From an uncultured Bacilli bacterium (GTDB lineage Bacteria > Bacillota_I > Bacilli_A > RF39 > UBA660), in the NCBI GenBank assembly GCA_958413985.1, contig CATYVZ010000010.1, positions 1-45,710 of the forward strand: a stretch of 45,710 nt of DNA, given 5' to 3'. The notes beneath the pieces were generated by a model. The model saw only the letters and a program-made list of their open reading frames with translations, ran no database searches and had not been told where the DNA came from. The stretch's first letter is position 1; each line of letters starts with the position of its first letter. Of this stretch, positions 8,470-16,760 are shown piece by piece. Position numbers and translations under genes: made by a program.

Positions 8470-10995
8470 TTAGTTTAGCTTATTATTTATTAATTCTAAA
8501 TCATTTTTATCCTTTATTAAACTGCTTTTTTCACTTTCGACAATATTTTTTGGCGCTTTAGATATATATCCTTGATTACTTAACAATTTTTCCCTTCTTG
8601 CTATTGAGTTAATCAATCTTTCTCTTTCTTTTAATAATTTTTCTTTTTCATCTTCTGTTAATCTTCCATCATAGAATAATGAAACTATTTCATTGTTAAA
8701 ATTAATATCAATTTTACTAAATTCACCATTATATTCTGTTAAAATATTATCATTTTTCAATATTCTACTAATTAAATCTTTATTTTTCAAAATTATTTCA
8801 TTGTCAGTTACAATTAAATAATCTTTACCCAAATTATTCTCTAATTTTATTTTTCTGATCTTTTTAATTAGATCGATCAACAAATCTAAAGTATTATCCC
8901 CAAATACAAATTCTTTCTTGTATTTAGGATAATCACTAATCATTATTGATTCATCATGAATTGGCAACATTAGATATATTTCTTCTGTTACATAAGGCAT
9001 AAATGGATGCAATAGCTTTAAAATATTAGTTAATACAATAACTAAGACCGTCTTGGTTGTATCGTTCATATTATTTTTAGCTAATTCAATATACCAATCA
9101 CAAAAATCATCCCAAGTAAAACTATATAACTCTTTGCCAACAACATTAAATTCATACTTATTCATATGTTTGATAACATTATTGATTAAGTTATTCATTT
9201 TATTTAAAATCCACTTATCACTGATCGATAAATCATCTAAACTATAATTAAAATCTTCAATATTTAATAAAACAAAGCGGGAAGCATTCCATAATTTATT
9301 AATAAAATTCCAAGTAGATTTTACTTTTTCCTCATCATACCTTAAATCAGTTCCACTAGCAGTAGTTGTCGATAGAAAAAATCTTAAGGAATCACAGCCA
9401 TATTCTTTTATAATATCCATAGGATCAATCCCATTACCTAACGATTTACTCATCTTTCTTCCCATTTTATCGCGAATTAGACCGTGAATTAAACAATTTT
9501 GAAATGGTCTCTTATCAGTAAAATGCAAGCCTTGAAAAGTCATTCTATTAACCCAAAATGGAATAATATCATATGCTGTCACTAAACAATCATTAGGATA
9601 ATAACGTTTTAAAAGTTCGCTATTATTGGGCCAACCTAATGTACTAAATGGCCACAAAGCACTACTAAACCAAGTATCTAAAACATCAGTATCCTGAACC
9701 CAGTCATCTCCTGGAGCTTCATAACCAACATATACTTCGTCGCCTTTATACCAGGCTGGTATTTGGTGTCCCCACCATAATTGTCTTGAAATACACCAAT
9801 CATAAGTTATTTCCATCCAATGATTCATGATTTTTTCATATCTTGATGGAATAAAATTAACTTTAGTTTTTTTATCTTTTTGATTTTCCAAAACACGATC
9901 AGCTAAAGGGCGCATTTTAACGAACCATTGCTTAGATAAATATGGTTCAACCATAACATCGGTTCTTTCAGAATGTCCAACTGCATGAGTAATTTTTTCA
10001 ATTTTGACTAACAATTTTTCTTTTTCTAAATCTTGAACTAGTTTTTCTCGACATTCAAAGCGATCTAACCCATTATATTTACAAGCATTTTCGTTCATTG
10101 TCCCATCAGGATTAATAACGATTATTCTTTCTAAATTATGTCTATTTCCAACTTCAAAGTCATTTGGATCATGAGCAGGCGTTATTTTAACTACACCAGT
10201 ACCAAAGTCTTTATCAGCGTGAACATCAGCAATAACTGGAATTTTTTTGTTAATAATAGGCAAAATGACATTTTTACCAATATACTGTTTGTAGCGTTCA
10301 TCATCAGGATTAACTGCAACAGCCGTATCACCGAATAATGTTTCTGGTCTAGTTGTAGCAACTTCTAAATATTGATCACTATCTTCAATATAGTATTTTA
10401 TATGGTAAAATGCTCCAGGAACATCTTTATAGATAACTTCTTCATTTGATAAAGCTGTCATTGCTTTAGGATCCCAGTTAATAATTCGCTCGCCACGATA
10501 GATTAATCCTTCATTATATAAATCAATAAAAACCTTCTTAACAGCATATGATAATCCTTCATCTAAAGTAAATCTTTCTTTCGTATAATCTAATGATAAA
10601 CCTAACTTAGCCCATTGTTCGTGAATGTTTTTGGCATAATCTTCTTTCCATTCCCAAGCATATTTAAGCCATTCTTCGCGCTTCAAACCACGAGGATTAA
10701 TGCCCAAATCTCTTAGTTTAGCATCAACTTTAGCTTGAGTAGCAATTCCTGCGTGATCCATTCCTGGTAGCCATAATGCATCATACCCTTGCATTCTTTT
10801 ATATCGAATAATAATATCCTGTAATGTTGTATCCCAGGCATGACCTAAATGTAATTTACCTGTAACATTAGGTGGCGGAATGACAATACAAAAAGGCTTT
10901 TTAGATAGATCACCACTTGTAAAATATCCTTTTTCTTTCCATGTTTCATATTTATTATTTTCAACTTCTAAATGATTATATTTCTTATCTAACAT
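8470..10995 (-). CDS. valS: Valyl-tRNA synthetase
   Basis: Charges tRNA-Val with valine in the cytoplasm (class I synthetase). The 841-aa protein has the HIGH-equivalent HLGH in PPNVTGKLHLGHAW, the tryptophan-rich WWGHQIPAWY segment, the editing (CP1) domain with TTRPETLFGDTAVAV, and KMSKSLGNG as the ATP loop at about 520. The C-terminal anticodon domain is followed by a coiled-coil arm (EKEKLLKERERLINSI). Length is slightly below the usual 880. A T-box with a valine codon as specifier lies upstream, so expression should rise when tRNA-Val is uncharged. No folC follows, unlike Bacillus subtilis, where valS-folC are neighbours. Confidence 0.97.
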   Translation of the reverse strand: MLDKKYNHLEVENNKYETWKEKGYFTSGDLSKKPFCIVIPPPNVTGKLHLGHAWDTTLQDIIIRYKRMQGYDALWLPGMDHAGIATQAKVDAKLRDLGINPRGLKREEWLKYAWEWKEDYAKNIHEQWAKLGLSLDYTKERFTLDEGLSYAVKKVFIDLYNEGLIYRGERIINWDPKAMTALSNEEVIYKDVPGAFYHIKYYIEDSDQYLEVATTRPETLFGDTAVAVNPDDERYKQYIGKNVILPIINKKIPVIADVHADKDFGTGVVKITPAHDPNDFEVGNRHNLERIIVINPDGTMNENACKYNGLDRFECREKLVQDLEKEKLLVKIEKITHAVGHSERTDVMVEPYLSKQWFVKMRPLADRVLENQKDKKTKVNFIPSRYEKIMNHWMEITYDWCISRQLWWGHQIPAWYKGDEVYVGYEAPGDDWVQDTDVLDTWFSSALWPFSTLGWPNNSELLKRYYPNDCLVTAYDIIPFWVNRMTFQGLHFTDKRPFQNCLIHGLIRDKMGRKMSKSLGNGIDPMDIIKEYGCDSLRFFLSTTTASGTDLRYDEEKVKSTWNFINKLWNASRFVLLNIEDFNYSLDDLSISDKWILNKMNNLINNVIKHMNKYEFNVVGKELYSFTWDDFCDWYIELAKNNMNDTTKTVLVIVLTNILKLLHPFMPYVTEEIYLMLPIHDESIMISDYPKYKKEFVFGDNTLDLLIDLIKKIRKIKLENNLGKDYLIVTDNEIILKNKDLISRILKNDNILTEYNGEFSKIDINFNNEIVSLFYDGRLTEDEKEKLLKERERLINSIARREKLLSNQGYISKAPKNIVESEKSSLIKDKNDLELINNKLN

Positions 10996-11011
10996 AAAAA
11001 TCCTCCTAACT

Positions 11012-11209
11012 AAAAAATCACATCCTAATAAGGACGTGATTATTACGTGGTACCACCTTAATTTATAGACAAAGTCTACCTTAAAAGACTATAACGCGTC
11101 ACCTTTTGCTCCAAAGACTACTTCATTAAAGATTATTAAATGTTTGCACCAAGCACATTCTCTCTTGAAATAATTACTTTAATTACTCCTTCTTTTTCAT
11201 AGCTAGCAA
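11012..11209 (-). promoter_or_regulatory. T-box riboswitch leader, specifier GUA (valine)
   Basis: The minus-strand leader of valS carries the T-box core AAGGTGGTACCACG (invariant part at 11057-11049), then a strong terminator AATCACGTCC/GGATGTGATT (one G-U pair) with a T run at 11017-11012. Upstream lie the AGAGAG bulge of stem I and the specifier context GAAGTAGTCTTTGGAGC. The codon in the usual place is GUA (11121-11119), valine, matching valS. Uncharged tRNA-Val would favour the antiterminator and allow valS transcription. Confidence 0.93.
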
Positions 11210-11210
11210 T

Positions 11211-11239
11211 ATAATAACATATTTTTTTCATTCAAACAA
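11211..11239 (-). promoter_or_regulatory. Sigma-A promoter for the valS T-box leader
   Basis: TTGTTT (11239-11234), 17 bases, TATTAT (11216-11211) on the minus strand, with TG one base before the -10 (extended -10). It is correctly placed just upstream of the T-box stem I. Confidence 0.6.
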
Positions 11240-11278
11240 TATTAAATGATTAATTTATTTAATTTTTAATTATGTTAA

Positions 11279-11701
11279 TTAAACTTTTCTTAGCTTTATA
11301 ACTGCTATAACCAGCAAAATAATACCTAAAATATAATTTTGGTAAAAGTTATATGAATACATAGCTATACTTTCGATGAAAGCTTTAAAGCCATAGAATT
11401 CACCACACAAGCATAAGCCAGAAAAACCAGCAACAGCAAAATATATTCCTATAATTAGAGCAATAACAAAAGGAGAAACACCTAAAATCAATAAAATTTT
11501 CCAAAACTTTTTATTATTTTTAGAAAAATATATAATTCCAAATAATAATGCTAATAACAATATAAAGAATGTTACAAATCTAACTAATACAAATGCCGTC
11601 AAAGTATCGCCGATATGATGCCATTTCATCACTTCAAAAAATGAAATTGTCATAAAAAATGATAAGAAAATTGTAATTATATTAATAAATATCTTTTTCA
11701 T
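11279..11701 (-). CDS. Small membrane protein of unknown function
   Basis: A 140-aa protein I do not recognise. Four hydrophobic segments are visible: about residues 5-23, 38-60, 68-92 and 120-137. The loop between the third and fourth has GLCLCGEFYGF, whose Cys-x-Cys could bind metal or form a disulfide. The N-terminus is not a cleavable signal. The gene has AGGTGG a few bases before its ATG, its own extended -10 promoter and no visible partner; the recO operon upstream ends in a terminator. It is therefore a monocistronic membrane protein lying before the valS leader. Function is open. Confidence 0.65.
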   Translation of the reverse strand: MKKIFINIITIFLSFFMTISFFEVMKWHHIGDTLTAFVLVRFVTFFILLLALLFGIIYFSKNNKKFWKILLILGVSPFVIALIIGIYFAVAGFSGLCLCGEFYGFKAFIESIAMYSYNFYQNYILGIILLVIAVIKLRKV

Positions 11702-11716
11702 AATCCCACCTATTTA

Positions 11717-11745
11717 ATCATAGCACAATATATATATCAAATCAA
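11717..11745 (-). promoter_or_regulatory. Probable sigma-A promoter for the 140-aa membrane protein
   Basis: TTGATT (11745-11740), 17 bases, TATGAT (11722-11717) on the minus strand with TG one base before the -10. It lies 15 bases before the ATG. Confidence 0.55.
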
Positions 11746-11773
11746 TAAACAAAAAATGATTTTTATGTTATAT

Positions 11774-11800
11774 AAAAAAAGAATTATACAACTAATTCTT
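11774..11800 (-). terminator. Intrinsic terminator after recO
   Basis: AAGAATTA/TAATTCTT stem with a six-base loop and seven T on the minus strand, 14 bases after the recO stop. It ends the long yqfC-to-recO gene run. Confidence 0.75.
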
Positions 11801-11813
11801 ATAATTAAAAAAA

Positions 11814-12545
11814 TTAAACCGTCAATTTATTTAAATTATTAATAAAATTCTTACTTTTAAGATATAGACCAGTATAACGGTCGTAATACTCATTTAAAAA
11901 ACTATTAATCTCATTTTTTGCTTCTTTGCTCACTTCTAATTTAGTTATTTTAGCAATATCGACATAATAATACATGCGAATTAATTTAATCGTCTTATCG
12001 CTAACTATTTTTTCATTAGTATAACATTTACTACAAATAAAACCACCAGCATCACTTGATAATGTTTTAATTGTAGTATTGCCACATTTACAGCAACCAT
12101 CGATAATTGGCATAACCCCCAAATAATCTAAATATTTTAATTCTAAAATATTCATAATAACTAAAGGATCATAATTCTCATTTATCTTAATTAAAGCATT
12201 AATTAATAAATCAAAGATTTCACATTTTAAACTGTGCTTAACTACTTGACCTGTCAATTCTAAAAGATAAGTTGCATAGCTTATTTTAGTAATATCTTTC
12301 TTAATGTTCTTGAAATTATCGATAATATCGATATTAGATAAAATCGATAATTTATCTTTTTTATAATAAACATAAAACTTACCATAAGTAAGTTTATCGG
12401 TCGCACTTCTTAAATTGCTTTTAATACTTTTACAACCTTTAGCAATCATACTGATAATACCATTTTCTTTAGTAATAACGTTAATAATTTTACTAGTTTC
12501 TCCATAATCCTGACTAGTTAAAATAATTCCCTCAACTTCAATCAT
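11814..12545 (-). CDS. recO: DNA repair protein RecO
   Basis: Recombination mediator that binds SSB-coated single-stranded DNA and, with RecR, loads RecA at gaps. The 243-aa protein begins with the OB-fold (EGIILTSQDYGETSKIINVIT), continues into the helical domain, and has the zinc-binding CCKCG...CSKC pair near residues 150-175. Length is the family norm. The ATG overlaps the end of the DUF1653 gene by eight bases, indicating coupled translation. It is last in the era-yqzL-recO order known from Bacillus, with a terminator directly after it. Confidence 0.93.
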   Translation of the reverse strand: MIEVEGIILTSQDYGETSKIINVITKENGIISMIAKGCKSIKSNLRSATDKLTYGKFYVYYKKDKLSILSNIDIIDNFKNIKKDITKISYATYLLELTGQVVKHSLKCEIFDLLINALIKINENYDPLVIMNILELKYLDYLGVMPIIDGCCKCGNTTIKTLSSDAGGFICSKCYTNEKIVSDKTIKLIRMYYYVDIAKITKLEVSKEAKNEINSFLNEYYDRYTGLYLKSKNFINNLNKLTV

Positions 12546-12783
12546 TTTTAATCAGCTCGAATCGATATTCTTGTTTTATATCTGGATACTTAGTTTTATC
12601 TACTGGCGATATAAACATATCATATGGTCTAACCCATATTTTATGATCGTCATATAAAGCTTCATATATGACCAATTTTTTAGGTTTTTCTTCATTGTTA
12701 GTTTCACTGTCATAACCGATCATTAAAACTTTATATAATTTGCCTTTAAAATGTTTATAGATACCACCTACGACAACATCCAA
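12538..12783 (-). CDS. DUF1653 domain protein
   Basis: An 81-aa protein consisting of one DUF1653 domain: GGIYKHFKGKLYKVLMIGYDSET opens it, followed by LVIYEALYDDHKIWVRPYDMF with the conserved Tyr-Glu-Ala-Leu-Tyr and WVRP segments. The family's role is unknown; the fold is small and probably all-beta. The start chosen is TTG at 12783 because AAGGTGA lies five bases before it; the GTG at 12792 forms part of that site and overlaps the yqzL end. Its place between yqzL and recO is not one I know from Bacillus, so it appears to be a lineage insertion in the operon. Confidence 0.75.
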   Translation of the reverse strand: MDVVVGGIYKHFKGKLYKVLMIGYDSETNNEEKPKKLVIYEALYDDHKIWVRPYDMFISPVDKTKYPDIKQEYRFELIKND

Positions 12784-12784
12784 A

Positions 12785-12868
12785 TTATTCACCTTCTTTT
12801 TTATACTTTAAATAATATTCAATCTTTCCGGTTTTTTCAAACAATTTCCATAATAGTTCTTTTTTCAT
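12785..12868 (-). CDS. yqzL: YqzL-like mini protein (27 aa)
   Basis: A tiny reading frame of 27 codons plus stop, MKKELLWKLFEKTGKIEYYL then KYKKEGE. Its W-K-[LV]-F-x-x-T-G-x-I-E-x-Y-L core is the signature of the YqzL family, whose Bacillus member is about 47 aa. It starts with ATG behind GGTGATG at good spacing, and it lies between era and recO exactly as yqzL does in Bacillus. The stop overlaps the ribosome site of the DUF1653 gene. The protein's function is unknown in the family. Position and motif together make this convincing despite the length. Confidence 0.75.
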   Translation of the reverse strand: MKKELLWKLFEKTGKIEYYLKYKKEGE

Positions 12869-12918
12869 TTTATCATCACCATTAATATTGTGTTTATTAA
12901 GTATAAATTTTATTCAAA

Positions 12919-13806
12919 TTATTTCATAAAATCTGTAAAACCAAATTCTTGTAAATATTTTTCTTTATCACGCCAATTTTTAATCGTTTTAACAAATAAA
13001 TCTAAATATACTTTTTTACCTAACAACTGTTCTAAATCCAACCGTGATTGAATACCTATTTCTTTAATTTTACTGCCTTGTTTGCCGATAATTATTTTCT
13101 TTAATGATTCACGATCGACGATAATTACAACATTGATGCTATAATTGTTTTTCTCTTTTTCAATTTTTTCCACAACACAAGTGATCGAATGAGGAACTTC
13201 CTCCTCAGTTAAATTAAAGATTTTTTCTCTTACTATTTCAGCTATTAAAAACTCAATTTGTTTATTCGTATAAGTTTCATCTTCAAAATATTTCACATTA
13301 TCCGGTAAATATTTAGTTAAAACGTTAATTAAGGTTTCAACATTGTCTTTTTTTATTGCCGACAAAGGAATAATCTCTTTAAATGGATATAAATCTTTAT
13401 ATTCATCGATCTTTAACAAAATTTTTTCCTTGGTAATTTTGTCGATTTTATTAATAACCAAAATAACCGGTTTAGTAATCTCTTTTAATTTGTCGATAAC
13501 ATACAAATCTCCAGCTCCAAGCTTTTCACTACCATCTATTAAAAATACAATTACATCGACATCATCGATGCTGTAATATGCTTGTTTATTCAAATATTTT
13601 CCTAACTTATGTTTAGGTTTATGAATTCCTGGTGTGTCGATGAAAACTATTTGTTTTTCTTGGTCAGTATATATACCTTCGATCATATTACGTGTCGTTT
13701 GTGGTTTGTTAGAAGTTATTGCGATTTTTTTCCCAACAATACTATTGATCAATGTACTTTTGCCAACATTAGGTCGGCCAATTAAACTTACAAAACCACT
13801 TTTCAT
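12919..13806 (-). CDS. era: GTPase Era
   Basis: Ribosome assembly GTPase that binds the 3' end of 16S rRNA during 30S maturation. The 295-aa protein has G1 GRPNVGKSTL, G2 region KPQTTRN, G3 DTPGIHKP, G4 NKID and G5 SAIK in its first 160 residues, and a C-terminal KH domain with IIGKQGSKIKEIG at about 240. Length is typical. The ATG at 13806 is preferred to the TTG at 13815, which directly abuts the GAAAGG site. It follows dgkA and ybeY, which act in RNA and envelope maintenance, as in many Firmicutes. Confidence 0.96.
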   Translation of the reverse strand: MKSGFVSLIGRPNVGKSTLINSIVGKKIAITSNKPQTTRNMIEGIYTDQEKQIVFIDTPGIHKPKHKLGKYLNKQAYYSIDDVDVIVFLIDGSEKLGAGDLYVIDKLKEITKPVILVINKIDKITKEKILLKIDEYKDLYPFKEIIPLSAIKKDNVETLINVLTKYLPDNVKYFEDETYTNKQIEFLIAEIVREKIFNLTEEEVPHSITCVVEKIEKEKNNYSINVVIIVDRESLKKIIIGKQGSKIKEIGIQSRLDLEQLLGKKVYLDLFVKTIKNWRDKEKYLQEFGFTDFMK

Positions 13807-13821
13807 ATAACTCAACCTTTC

Positions 13822-14211
13822 TTAAAATAGTGCTATGATTTTAGGTACAAAGATAAAAAGACCGACGATCAAACTAGCCAATGACGATAAAAACACAGCA
13901 GCACTAGCAGTATCCTTTGATATTCTGATTCTTTCTGATTTTTCAAGAGTAACCGCATCACAAACTGATTCGATGGCTGTATTGAGAAGCTCTAAAATTG
14001 CTGTTATAACAAGTAACGTCATTATCGATAGCCATTCTGTCAATGTTATTTTTAATATACATCCTAAAATAATTGTCAAGATAGTTGCTAAAGCATGAAT
14101 AAATAAACTTTGTTCGTTTAAATATGCATACTTCAAACCATTGAATGAATTTTTAAAACTAGCAATAAATCTTTTAAAACCAAATTTTTTATTTTGTAAT
14201 TCCGAATTCAT
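13822..14211 (-). CDS. dgkA: Diacylglycerol/undecaprenol kinase (DgkA family)
   Basis: Small integral membrane kinase; in Gram-positive bacteria this family mainly phosphorylates undecaprenol, feeding the lipid carrier pool of cell wall synthesis. The 129-aa protein has a basic N-terminal segment, three hydrophobic helices, and the signature ELLNTAIESVCDAV with its catalytic Glu/Asn region, followed by SKDTASAAVFLSSLASLIVG. Length fits. AGGAGG precedes the ATG, and the first 23 bases overlap the end of ybeY. The ybeY-dgkA-era order is the classical one; cdd, often found between dgkA and era, is absent. Confidence 0.9.
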   Translation of the reverse strand: MNSELQNKKFGFKRFIASFKNSFNGLKYAYLNEQSLFIHALATILTIILGCILKITLTEWLSIMTLLVITAILELLNTAIESVCDAVTLEKSERIRISKDTASAAVFLSSLASLIVGLFIFVPKIIALF

Positions 14212-14629
14212 TTAATAATTCCTCCTGTTTTGCAAACATAATTTCTTCATCTTTTTTATCGATGTGATCATACCCTAACAAATGTAATAAACCATGAACT
14301 GTTAAAAACGAAAGCTCCCTTAAAAATGAATGGCCATAAAGTAAAGCTTGTTCCTGTGCCTTTTCAACCGATATATATATATCCCCTAAAACTCTAAACT
14401 CTAATTTAACTTCATCAACGTTATCTTCTAATGCAAAACTAATAACATCGGTTTCTCTATCTATTCCTCGGTAGTCTTTGTTAATTTTATGAATATATTT
14501 ATTATCGACTAAAATAACGTTAAAAAGGCAATTATCAAGTTTCTCTTTGGTTACAATAAAATCTAAAAGGCTTTTAATCGTTACCAACTGCTCAATTTTT
14601 TCATTTGTTTCATTGATTAATTCATACAT
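14189..14629 (-). CDS. ybeY: Endoribonuclease YbeY
   Basis: Zinc-dependent RNase involved in 16S rRNA 3'-end maturation and ribosome quality control. The 146-aa protein carries the metal site HGLLHLLGYDH (three His) near residue 114 and the substrate-side RGIDRETDVISFAL near residue 55. AGGAG lies before its ATG. Its start overlaps the vanZ stop by eight bases and its end overlaps dgkA, so it is translated within an operon. In most Firmicutes PhoH (an ATPase partner) is directly upstream; here a VanZ-family gene occupies that place. Confidence 0.93.
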   Translation of the reverse strand: MYELINETNEKIEQLVTIKSLLDFIVTKEKLDNCLFNVILVDNKYIHKINKDYRGIDRETDVISFALEDNVDEVKLEFRVLGDIYISVEKAQEQALLYGHSFLRELSFLTVHGLLHLLGYDHIDKKDEEIMFAKQEELLNEFGITK

Positions 14630-15224
14630 AAATTACTCCTGACAGGTATAAAACTATTACCGATAATATAACTACCATTATTATATTATAAACATAAGCT
14701 TTTTGCAATAAAGGAAATTTATTTTTTAATTTATCACCGATATAAAAAATTGTAAATCCTAATAATCCTCCAACAATATTAAGCATAATATCGTCGATAT
14801 CAAATACTCGTCCAATCATAAATTGAGTTGTTTCGATAGTAATAGAAACTAAAAATGTCATTAAAAAAATATGCAATGGTTTTTTTAGCTTTAAAAAGTA
14901 AGATGTAAAAAAACCATAAGGAATAAACATAAGCATATTACCTACTACGTTTCGATAAAACTTCTTACTACCAAAATCATATCGGAACATCTCTTTAAAA
15001 GGAACAATATTAGAAGTAGACCAACTGACATCTTGAAAAGTAACTACTCTAAAAAGAGCCATAACATATAAAATAAACCCCAACATTAAAACTTCTTTAT
15101 AAAAAACAAACTTCTTCTTATTTTTAACTAAATAGATAATTCGCATCGAAATAATTATGACACAACAAATAAGAACCATCGGCCAAATATCAGTAAAAAT
15201 ATTTAAAATTGTATCACGAAACAA
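14622..15224 (-). CDS. VanZ-family membrane protein
   Basis: A roughly 200-aa membrane protein with five to six hydrophobic segments. RDTILNIF opens it, and VGNMLMFIPYGFFTSYF followed by ETTQFMIGRVFDIDDIMLNIVGG is the VanZ-family core, with the conserved E-x-x-Q-x-x-x-x-R-x-x-D-x-D-D-x-x-x-N pattern. The family is named after a protein giving low-level teicoplanin resistance, but most members have no known function; a cell-envelope role is only inferred. A TTG at 15224 with AGGTGAT before it fits the local start pattern; an ATG at 15230 overlaps that site. The gene overlaps yqfD and ybeY, placing it firmly in the operon. Confidence 0.8.
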   Translation of the reverse strand: MFRDTILNIFTDIWPMVLICCVIIISMRIIYLVKNKKKFVFYKEVLMLGFILYVMALFRVVTFQDVSWSTSNIVPFKEMFRYDFGSKKFYRNVVGNMLMFIPYGFFTSYFLKLKKPLHIFLMTFLVSITIETTQFMIGRVFDIDDIMLNIVGGLLGFTIFYIGDKLKNKFPLLQKAYVYNIIMVVILSVIVLYLSGVIYV

Positions 15225-16395
15225 TCTCATCACCTTCTATAATTTTGCTATAACCTGTTATATTTTCATAAACTGTGAAAAAAACATCTAACACTATTTT
15301 ATCCTCTTTTATGTTCAGTTTTAAAACTTTATAATCGATAATTTTCTCATCGTCATCTAATTTTTCTTCCATTTTTTCCTTTGCTGCAATTATAGCTTTC
15401 TCTTTAGCTTCTTCAGCCGTCAAGACTAAAGATATTGTCTTTATTTCTTTTTGTTCTTGTCTTACTAAAGATATTGGTAACAATGGATGGTAAAGTAATA
15501 CTTTTTCTGAAACTTTCTTTTCTAAAAAAGGATCAGTTGTAAACTCAATATTATGAGATAAAATTTTTAAAACATAGACATCTTTATAGTTATTCATTTC
15601 TTTAACTTCACTATAAATATACGGATATTCAACACTAACATTGTACCATACTTCACCATAGACAGTCCCTTTGGCAGCAACAGTATCTTTAACTTCATCG
15701 TTTAAATAAATATTGCCCGATATGATAACATCTCCTGCATTGACATATTCATTGATGTTTTTAACTACTTCACCATTGTGAGCAATTATCTTTTTTATAA
15801 TAGCGCTTTTATTAGCAATAACATTTTGTTTTTCTTCTTCTTTTTCGTTATCTTTGATAATTCTTTCTTCTAATCTAACTATATAAGTTGTTCCGCTTTC
15901 TTCAATTTCTAGCCACTCTATTTCATTTTTATACTTTTCTAAAATTGAATTTTTAATCTCTTGAATTTCTTGATAACTTTTCTTTAATCGATATTTCTTT
16001 AAACCATAGTTTTCTAATTCTTGTAAAAGAAAATTTCTAACATCACTATCAGTATGAATAACTTCAATATTAAAAATGACATGTGACAAAAAAATTAAAA
16101 GAGCTATTCCTAATGTAACAAAACCGACGACATATTTATATATGTTAGCAATTTCTTTAATTTTTATTATACCATAAAAATCGACCATAGTTACATCATA
16201 AATAGTTTTTAATTCGATTAATTTGTCATAATCTTTTTTATATATAATAATATTTACTTCATTGTAACTTAAATAAGTTATTTTTAATAAATCGATTTGA
16301 TTAGAGCGCAATCTTTTAATGAAACGTTCGATGTTTTTACCTTTGATATTTAGTTTAACCTTGCTAGTCATCTTCCCAACAAAACCATTTTCCAT
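15214..16395 (-). CDS. yqfD: Sporulation protein YqfD (SpoIV-related)
   Basis: A 393-aa sporulation membrane protein made in the mother cell in Bacillus; mutants there form defective spores. The N-terminal domain (about 1-85, GKNIERFIKRL onward) precedes one membrane helix (about 88-110, VGFVTLGIALLIFLSHVIF). The large extracytoplasmic part has the family segments KSYQEIQEIKNSIL, VRLEERI and NEYVNAGDVIISG. The start at 16395 has AGGTGA five bases before it; the GTG at 16404 is inside that site. It follows yqfC by five bases. In Bacillus phoH comes next; here vanZ does. Confidence 0.9.
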   Translation of the reverse strand: MENGFVGKMTSKVKLNIKGKNIERFIKRLRSNQIDLLKITYLSYNEVNIIIYKKDYDKLIELKTIYDVTMVDFYGIIKIKEIANIYKYVVGFVTLGIALLIFLSHVIFNIEVIHTDSDVRNFLLQELENYGLKKYRLKKSYQEIQEIKNSILEKYKNEIEWLEIEESGTTYIVRLEERIIKDNEKEEEKQNVIANKSAIIKKIIAHNGEVVKNINEYVNAGDVIISGNIYLNDEVKDTVAAKGTVYGEVWYNVSVEYPYIYSEVKEMNNYKDVYVLKILSHNIEFTTDPFLEKKVSEKVLLYHPLLPISLVRQEQKEIKTISLVLTAEEAKEKAIIAAKEKMEEKLDDDEKIIDYKVLKLNIKEDKIVLDVFFTVYENITGYSKIIEGDEIVS

Positions 16396-16400
16396 GAATA

Positions 16401-16640
16401 TCACCTAAATTCTATCTTTTCAATCTGTCCTTCGATCAACAGTTCATCACTAACCAATTTTGATATAACTAGACTCTTACCACCTATCACAATACTACCA
16501 CCACTATAATTAACGATGATTTTATTACTGTCAAAATGAGCTATATCTATATAATTAACTATGTTTAATTTGTTTTCAATATAATTGATTTTAAATTGTT
16601 CTTCTAAAACTAAATCTCTAAAATTATTTAATAGGTTCAA
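16401..16640 (-). CDS. yqfC: Sporulation protein YqfC
   Basis: A 79-aa YabP/YqfC-family sporulation protein. ELLIEGQIEKIEF at the end is the family signature, and HFDSNKIIVNYSGGSIVIGG forms the small beta domain. In Bacillus the gene belongs to the sigma-E regulon and is co-transcribed with yqfD. The start is taken as TTG at 16640, with AGGTGA five bases before; the GTG at 16649 overlaps that site. It is the first gene of the long operon that runs to recO. I could not find a clear sigma-E promoter in the 90 bases upstream. Confidence 0.85.
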   Translation of the reverse strand: MNLLNNFRDLVLEEQFKINYIENKLNIVNYIDIAHFDSNKIIVNYSGGSIVIGGKSLVISKLVSDELLIEGQIEKIEFR

Positions 16641-16730
16641 TTTTATCACCTATATTATTTTATTATTCTAAACAAGTAATTAGTCTTAAAAGAAGAACAA
16701 TACACTAATAATTTTTTTTCATCAATTTAA

Positions 16731-16758
16731 TTAAATAAAAAAGAAACCTATGTTCCTT
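16731..16758 (-). terminator. Intrinsic terminator after ylbE
   Basis: AAGGAAC/GTTTCTT stem (one G-U pair) with a four-base loop and a T-rich tail on the minus strand, three bases after the ylbE stop. It separates the ylbDE pair from yqfC. Confidence 0.6.
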
Positions 16759-16760
16759 TA

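Noticed and set aside
8189..8473. 94-codon plus-strand frame over the pilin gene
   Set aside because: Antisense to the prepilin gene and its promoter, with no ribosome site; a composition artefact of the hydrophobic helix.
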